Positions 59,681 through 64,000 of a stretch of 64,000 bases of DNA are shown here, piece by piece; the first letter of the stretch is position 1; every line of letters begins with the position of its first letter. The notes beneath the pieces are model-generated. The model saw nothing but the letters and a program-made list of their open reading frames with translations. It was not told the DNA's origin and did not search any database. Source of the DNA: Candidatus Binatia bacterium (GTDB lineage: Bacteria; Desulfobacterota; Binatia; UBA12015); assembly GCA_029243485.1 (NCBI GenBank), contig JAQWRY010000003.1:186001-250000 (forward strand), read 5' to 3'. Made by a program: the position numbers and the translations under genes.

Positions 59681-60846
59681 AGGCTCACCACCTCGAGGCC
59701 GATGACGCGCGTCGGTTCACCGCCCCGGCTCTCGGTCGACTGGAACGAGCCCGCGAGCTCATCCAGATCGGCGACGTGTTCGAATGCTGCCCACGGGCCG
59801 CCCTCGAGAGATGCGCTCAGTGGAGCGATCGCGAGCCGCCGGCACGGAGCGTTCGGCAGCCGGCCGATGGCCGCGTTCAGGCTCAGGTCGGCTCCCGGCA
59901 CGCCGACGAGCACCTGGGGCTGCATGAGGTGGACGACCCACGGGACCGAGGCGAATTCCCGATCGATCAGCAGCACCTCTTTGCGCGGCCCCGCTAGCTG
60001 CGAGAGTGTGGTGTGCAGCTCGTGGTCGGTCGGGACGAGGACGATCACCTCGGGCGGCGTCGGAAGCTCCGGGCCCGGTGCACCGGTCGCGGCGAGAGCA
60101 AGCGTCGCCTCACACAACACCCGGTGCGTTTCGAGCAGGGTGCTCGCGATGTTGGCAAACGTACCGTCGGGTCGGAGTCGATACGGAGCCACACCGTCGT
60201 CTTCGATGTGTTGCCCGATCTCACGGAGCTGTTCGCGCGCGCGTCGGAGCGGATCCCCGAGGCGTGCGAGGGTCCGCGGCGCGGCGGCGTCAGTACTGGT
60301 CTCCGCGGAGACGGCGTCCTCGAGCTGGCCGAGGAGCGCGGAGAACGTCTCCTCGAGCGTCGCGGCGCGCACGAGTGGGAGGGAGGCGCCTGCGGGCGTG
60401 GGTGCCGGTTTCATCGTTGCTCGTGTCGGCTGCGGGCGAGGCGCCGCCGGTTCTGCAGCCACGACTGTCGCTCGCCCACGGGAGAGGGCGTTGTCGACTA
60501 TGGACAGGACTACCTGTGGCTTGAACGGCTTGGTGATGTAGCTCACCACGTTCTGCGCATCCTGATACGCCTGCCGGATCGAGGCGCCCTTGGCCGAGAC
60601 CAGGATCACCGGTGTCTGCGCGGTCGACGGGATCGCGGAGAGCGCCGAGCACACGTCCGGGCCCCGCATGTCGGGGAGGACGTAGTCGAGCAGTACGAGA
60701 TCGGGGTCGAAGGATGCGGCGCGGTCGAGTGCTTCGCGGCCGTCGGCTGCGAACTCCAACGCGTAGCCGCGGGGCTTCAGAATGAATTCGAGAGCGCGAC
60801 GAATCGTGAGTGAGTCGTCGACGACGAGAAGGCGAGCCTGATCCAT
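59677..60846 (-). CDS. Response regulator: receiver plus unknown C-terminal domain (389 aa)
   Basis: The receiver (1-120) is complete: Asp-10, Asp-11, phospho-acceptor Asp-54 in VLLDYVLPDMRG, Ser-84 in VSAKG, and Lys-106 in YITKPF. A Pro/Ala linker (about 125-160) follows, then a helical part (about 165-265) and a C-terminal alpha/beta domain (about 275-385; EVIVLVPTDHELHTTLSQL, KEVLLIDREFASVPWVVHLM) that I do not recognise and that looks like a degenerate receiver or nucleotide-fold output. ATG 60846 chosen over a long upstream extension. It corresponds in order to pilG/pilH, but those are single-domain. It should receive phosphate from the hybrid CheA. Confidence 0.9.
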   Translation of the reverse strand: MDQARLLVVDDSLTIRRALEFILKPRGYALEFAADGREALDRAASFDPDLVLLDYVLPDMRGPDVCSALSAIPSTAQTPVILVSAKGASIRQAYQDAQNVVSYITKPFKPQVVLSIVDNALSRGRATVVAAEPAAPRPQPTRATMKPAPTPAGASLPLVRAATLEETFSALLGQLEDAVSAETSTDAAAPRTLARLGDPLRRAREQLREIGQHIEDDGVAPYRLRPDGTFANIASTLLETHRVLCEATLALAATGAPGPELPTPPEVIVLVPTDHELHTTLSQLAGPRKEVLLIDREFASVPWVVHLMQPQVLVGVPGADLSLNAAIGRLPNAPCRRLAIAPLSASLEGGPWAAFEHVADLDELAGSFQSTESRGGEPTRVIGLEVVSL

Positions 60847-60851
60847 ATCGG

Positions 60852-61442
60852 TCAGTTCCCCACCGCGGTGCCTTGAGGCGCGATGGCCGCGATCCCGCTG
60901 GGTGCGATTGGTCGGGCCGGCAATCGGTTCTCTCGGGCGCGTGATAGAGCTTGCGGCTCGATCAGGAAGTGCGGCTGCCGATCGACCAGGAGAAGGTAGC
61001 AAAGCGGGCGACCCTCCTTCTCGGCAAGGCGTGTCGGGATCGGCGGCGACTCGAGGAATGAGACGTCGCGCACGCCGAGGCACTCCTCGGCGCGAAGTCC
61101 GATCGATCCCGCGTCGGTTCGCACGATCACGAGGGATCCGCGTTCGGGCGGTGGCTGATCCGACCCCATGCCGGAGACGTCCTTCCACCCCACGACGTCG
61201 ACCGACGCCTGGCGCGAACCCTCTTCCGCCGGATATGCGAAGACCCCCTCGACGACGTCGAGTGCCAGGCACACCAAGCAACCCTCGGCTCGAAGCAGAA
61301 GCATTCGCGCCCCCGTCGACCCGCTCGTTCGACTATCCACTCCACCCATGAAGAACCCCACCGGCGCACGCAGCGCCTTCTTCCTCATCGATTCGACCTG
61401 ATCGACGGAGGACTTGAACCCCGATGTGTTCACATTGCCCAT
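60852..61442 (-). CDS. CheW-like protein, first gene of chemosensory operon
   Basis: A 196-residue protein with a CheW-type fold: ARMLLLRAEGCLVCLALDVV, a shortened middle, RGSLVIVRTDAGSIGLRAEE and PLCYLLLVDRQPHFLIEPQA. It differs from the downstream CheW: a polar N-terminus of about 45 residues (NVNTSGFKSSVDQVESMRKK) and a missing clear NxRG motif. It may be a ChpC-like accessory coupling protein or a receptor competitor. ATG 61442 has AGGA 5 bases before it; TTG at 61445 directly precedes it. Divergent from the GAF/receiver gene, 69 bases away. Confidence 0.75.
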   Translation of the reverse strand: MGNVNTSGFKSSVDQVESMRKKALRAPVGFFMGGVDSRTSGSTGARMLLLRAEGCLVCLALDVVEGVFAYPAEEGSRQASVDVVGWKDVSGMGSDQPPPERGSLVIVRTDAGSIGLRAEECLGVRDVSFLESPPIPTRLAEKEGRPLCYLLLVDRQPHFLIEPQALSRARENRLPARPIAPSGIAAIAPQGTAVGN

Positions 61443-61511
61443 CAAGTCCTGCGGCGTGGCCGCCGATGGTGGGGTTGGGCGGCAGTCAGGCCGCAGAGGG
61501 GCGCAAGAGCC

Positions 61512-63437
61512 ATGTCGGTCGAGGGAGCGACCGCTACACCGACTGCGATAGAGGGTCGGTTGGGCGGTGAGGGCAACAAACAGAGCGATCCGTATCGAGT
61601 TCTCTCGACTCGGCTCGTCCGCGAGCTGATCGCGGCGGACTCACACGCAGAAGCGGCCGGAGAGGAGATCGACGTGATGGCGGCTCGTCTCCTCGACGTC
61701 GTTGCCGGTGGTCTGTCGCAACCTGGAGCCGCGCTTCTCGATGCCGCGACCCTTCGCGTCGTCGCCGCTCGCGGTTTTGGAGCCGAGGAGCAGGCACTCC
61801 TGCAGTCGCCGCCCCCGGGTGGCGACGCACCTCTCGTAAGGCGGGCACTCGATGAACGTCGGGTTTTTCTGCTCGCCCGCGGTAGCCGTGAGCCGCTCTT
61901 GCCGGCCCTGCGTGAGGTTCGCAGCGAATGGAGTGGGCTCGTTCTCGTGCCGCTGTGTGATCGAGAGCAGTGCGCGGGCGTTCTTGTGTTGGCCGCGACG
62001 GAGACGGCTCTGCCGGCCGCCGTCCTTGGCTCTCTGGCACCCGCCTTTCGTCTGTTGAGCCTGTTGCTCCATCCCGGCCGACGGACGGCGATCTTGGACG
62101 GGGAAGCCGCCGCGCCAGCGGGCGAAGCCGAGCGGTACGTCGTCGAGATCGAAGAGCTTCGTTCACAGCTCGCCGAGGCGCGCGACCAATGCCGCGGGAT
62201 CGAGAACGAGGAGTTGAGCGCGCAAGCGGCGCAGCGGGCGGAGAGCGAATCCCTGCGGGCGCGCGTGGCCGAGTTGGAAGCGTCGGCGGCGGCAGGCGGA
62301 AGCGAGCAGGGCAGGCGCGAAGAACTCGAGTCCGAGATCGGGCGTCGGTCTACGGAGATCGACGAAGGGAAGCATCGCATCGCGGGTCTGGAGGCCGAGA
62401 ATCGATCGCTTCATGAGCGAATCGAGAGCTCGGAAGGCGCTCGAGTGGATGCCGAGGAGCGTGCGGCGCAAAGCCTCTCGGCAGAGGAGGCGCTGCGCGA
62501 GGTCATGAACCAGCCCGGACTCGGCGACGTCGAGCCGGAGCCGCAAGCGACCTCCCTTCTCGACCCCGAGGGCGGTGACCTTCGACTCGGAGAGATCGTC
62601 CAGGCCGCGGCGGCGGCGATCGGTGATGTCGACCAGTCGTCGGCCGAAGACCTGCTCGATCCATCCGACGAGGTCGTGGTCGCGGATCCGGGCGAGCCGG
62701 CTCTCGCGAGGGTAGAGCCCTTGCTCGCGATTGCGGGTGGGGACTGCCCCCCGGTGGGCGTGTGGCACTTCGACTCGAATCCGGGCGCGCGCGCGTGGGC
62801 CGAGGAGTTGGCCGTCCAATCGGGCTCGGCCTTCTGGACGGGCGACGGTGAACCTCCGCGGGCGGCGAAAAGCATGCTGCTCATCAATCTTTTCGACGAC
62901 TCGGTTACCCGAGCGCTGGACCTCGCCGCGAGTGACGTCGAGAGCCTGGTGTACGCGGCCGACGGTGAGTCGGGACAGGGCTTCGAGCTCGGTTCGATCG
63001 GGTGGGTTCCGCGGCCGCTGGATCCGGCCGAGGCGCTTCAGCGGATTCAGACTCGGGTCGCGGGGCGGCTCGGGGGCATCGTGATCGTGAGTGCGCAGCT
63101 TCGCGAGTTGGCCGGCCTCCGGCAGGCTCTGGTCGACGTCGACGCCGCGGGGTCCGTCGCCTGCGATGCGCGACAGGCGACCGATCTCCTGGAGATCGTC
63201 CGGCGGCCCGATGCGGTCCTGATCGATCTAATGCTCGATGGTGGACAGGGGCTCGCCCTGGCACGCCAACTCCGCACGGAATCGGAGACGAGCGACGTTC
63301 CGATCCTTTTCCTCATGCCGGAGGCGATCAACGCGGAGACGATGCGTGCCGATGCCGAGCGCGCCAATGTCCTCGAACCGTACGGCTCGACCGATGCGCG
63401 CCGGTTGCTCAATAGCGCGCTCGCTCACCACTGCTAG
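61512..63437 (+). CDS. GAF / coiled-coil / double pseudo-receiver protein (641 aa)
   Basis: A 641-residue soluble protein. GAF-like domain (about 45-185: GLSQPGAALLDAATLRVVAA, GLVLVPLCDREQCAGVLVLA), a long coiled coil (about 205-330), an acidic linker, then two receiver-like domains. The first (about 418-520) has no Asp pair and no phospho-Asp (LLINLFDDS at the acceptor strand, IGWVPRPLD at the Lys end). The second (about 530-641) keeps only Asp-572 in VLIDLMLDGG; its first strand GIVIVSAQL lacks the acidic pair and its Lys is lost. So it is probably an assembly or docking factor rather than a phospho-switch. GAGGGG precedes ATG 61512. It is divergent from the chemosensory operon. Confidence 0.75.
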   Translation: MSVEGATATPTAIEGRLGGEGNKQSDPYRVLSTRLVRELIAADSHAEAAGEEIDVMAARLLDVVAGGLSQPGAALLDAATLRVVAARGFGAEEQALLQSPPPGGDAPLVRRALDERRVFLLARGSREPLLPALREVRSEWSGLVLVPLCDREQCAGVLVLAATETALPAAVLGSLAPAFRLLSLLLHPGRRTAILDGEAAAPAGEAERYVVEIEELRSQLAEARDQCRGIENEELSAQAAQRAESESLRARVAELEASAAAGGSEQGRREELESEIGRRSTEIDEGKHRIAGLEAENRSLHERIESSEGARVDAEERAAQSLSAEEALREVMNQPGLGDVEPEPQATSLLDPEGGDLRLGEIVQAAAAAIGDVDQSSAEDLLDPSDEVVVADPGEPALARVEPLLAIAGGDCPPVGVWHFDSNPGARAWAEELAVQSGSAFWTGDGEPPRAAKSMLLINLFDDSVTRALDLAASDVESLVYAADGESGQGFELGSIGWVPRPLDPAEALQRIQTRVAGRLGGIVIVSAQLRELAGLRQALVDVDAAGSVACDARQATDLLEIVRRPDAVLIDLMLDGGQGLALARQLRTESETSDVPILFLMPEAINAETMRADAERANVLEPYGSTDARRLLNSALAHHC

Positions 63438-63472
63438 TACCGCCTCAGGCCACGATCTTGATGGCATTTGAT

Positions 63473-63496
63473 GTGGGGCAAACTGGCCTGCCCCAC
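63473..63496 (+). terminator. Perfect 8-bp hairpin between pseudo-receiver gene and glyS
   Basis: GTGGGGCA, 8-base loop, TGCCCCAC. It is 36 bases past the pseudo-receiver stop and 38 before glyS. No U-tract follows. It may end the first transcript or sit in the glyS leader; no T-box motif is present. Confidence 0.4.
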
Positions 63497-63534
63497 GGCT
63501 GCGTGGTAGCTCCGACCTCCAAGGAGCACCGCCA

Positions 63535-64000
63535 ATGTCCAAACCGAAGAAGAAAGCGCCCGATCGCATGGAGCGGATCGTCAACCTCGCCAAGCGGCGT
63601 GGGTTGGTCTTCCAGTCGAGCGAAATCTACGGTGGTTTGAACAGCTGTTGGGACTACGGCCCGATCGGCGTCGAGCTCCGCCGCAACGTGAAGGACGCGT
63701 GGTGGCGCGAGATGGTCTGGTCTCGCGGCGACATCGTGGGGCTCGACTGTTCGATCCTGATGCACCCCCGTGTGTGGGAAGCCTCGGGCCACCTCGCCGG
63801 GTTCACGGATCCGATGGTGGACTGCAAGAAGTGCAAGAGCCGCTTCCGTGCAGATCATCCCGATCAGATCGCGGTGCACGCCGATAGCTGTGACGGCGAG
63901 CTGACCGAGGCGCGTCAGTTCAACCTCATGTTCAAGACGTTCATGGGTCCGGTCGAGGAGTCGGCGAACGAGGTCTTCCTGCGCCCGGAGACGGCGCAGG
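63535..64000 (+). CDS. glyS: Glycyl-tRNA synthetase, dimeric type (N-terminal part)
   Basis: The first 155 residues of a class II alpha2 glycyl-tRNA synthetase, which charges tRNA-Gly; the rest lies past base 64000. Typical blocks: [59 protein letters not shown], the zinc-type Cys pair [10 protein letters not shown] and the motif 2 start LRPETAQ. It belongs to the GRS1/archaeal-eukaryotic-like form, not to the glyQ-glyS tetramer. AAGGAG lies 8 bases before ATG 63535. Very sure. Confidence 0.95.
   Translation, partial: MSKPKKKAPDRMERIVNLAKRRGLVFQSSEIYGGLNSCWDYGPIGVELRRNVKDAWWREMVWSRGDIVGLDCSILMHPRVWEASGHLAGFTDPMVDCKKCKSRFRADHPDQIAVHADSCDGELTEARQFNLMFKTFMGPVEESANEVFLRPETAQ

Noticed and set aside
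63438-63534. T-box or glycine riboswitch leader before glyS
   Set aside because: Only 97 bases with one small hairpin; no T-box conserved sequence or riboswitch cores.

Overview
The window is high-GC bacterial chromosome (almost every gene has GC-rich codons) with tightly packed, overlapping genes. It carries Gram-negative envelope features: a type IV pilus alignment operon with a secretin, many lipoproteins and a LolB-like protein. Gene content (pilMNOPQ-aroKB, priA-def-fmt-rsmB-rpe, dimeric glycyl-tRNA synthetase, larB/larC, a DUF3604 protein, a Pil-Chp-like chemosensory cluster) suggests a deltaproteobacterium-like lineage such as Myxococcota, Desulfobacterota or Binatota. That placement is inference. 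No phage, insertion sequence, CRISPR array or other mobile DNA was seen.

Region 1 (1-9.5 kb) is metabolic. It holds the start of an acyl-CoA dehydrogenase, a pectin-acetylesterase-like lipoprotein, a quinone oxidoreductase translationally coupled to an acyl-CoA synthetase, a 5'-truncated esterase, a lipoprotein, the ammonium module amtB-glnK, plsY and tRNA-Pro(CGG). Region 2 (9.6-18.5 kb) has an orphan GAF/PAS histidine kinase that converges, stop codon against stop codon, on the operon priA-def-fmt-rsmB-rpe. Region 3 (18.9-29 kb) is pilMNOPQ-aroK-aroB, a chain of 4-base overlaps, followed by two lipoproteins, the second built of Ig-like repeats. Here PilQ, not PilP, carries the lipobox.

Region 4 (29-33.4 kb) has a small membrane protein, aroQ, a DUF3604/PHP-like exported protein and a coupled SGNH-like membrane protein. 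Region 5 (50.7 down to 33.6 kb, minus strand) is one long co-directional run: grpE, dnaK, dnaJ, thiL, two CorC-type CBS proteins, larB, an ABC1 kinase, larC, a small conserved-looking protein, a TPR lipoprotein, a LolB-like lipoprotein that seems to start at CTG, and an SbcD/SbcC-like (YhaO/YhaN-like) pair whose ATPase has a membrane hairpin inside its coiled coil. A near-consensus housekeeping promoter precedes grpE.

Region 6 (50.7-64 kb) has recO, then a minus-strand operon CheW-like / response regulator / CheW / MCP / hybrid CheA with three Hpt domains, running on into an ICMT-like methyltransferase and a polysaccharide deacetylase. The order response regulator-CheW-MCP-CheA matches the pilus-type chemosensory order pilG/H-I-J-chpA. 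A divergent gene encodes a GAF / coiled-coil / double degenerate-receiver protein. The window ends in glyS.

The most unusual items are the membrane-anchored Mre11/Rad50-like pair, the predicted lipidated PilQ, the Pil-Chp-like cluster with atypical receivers, and the CTG-initiated lipoprotein.
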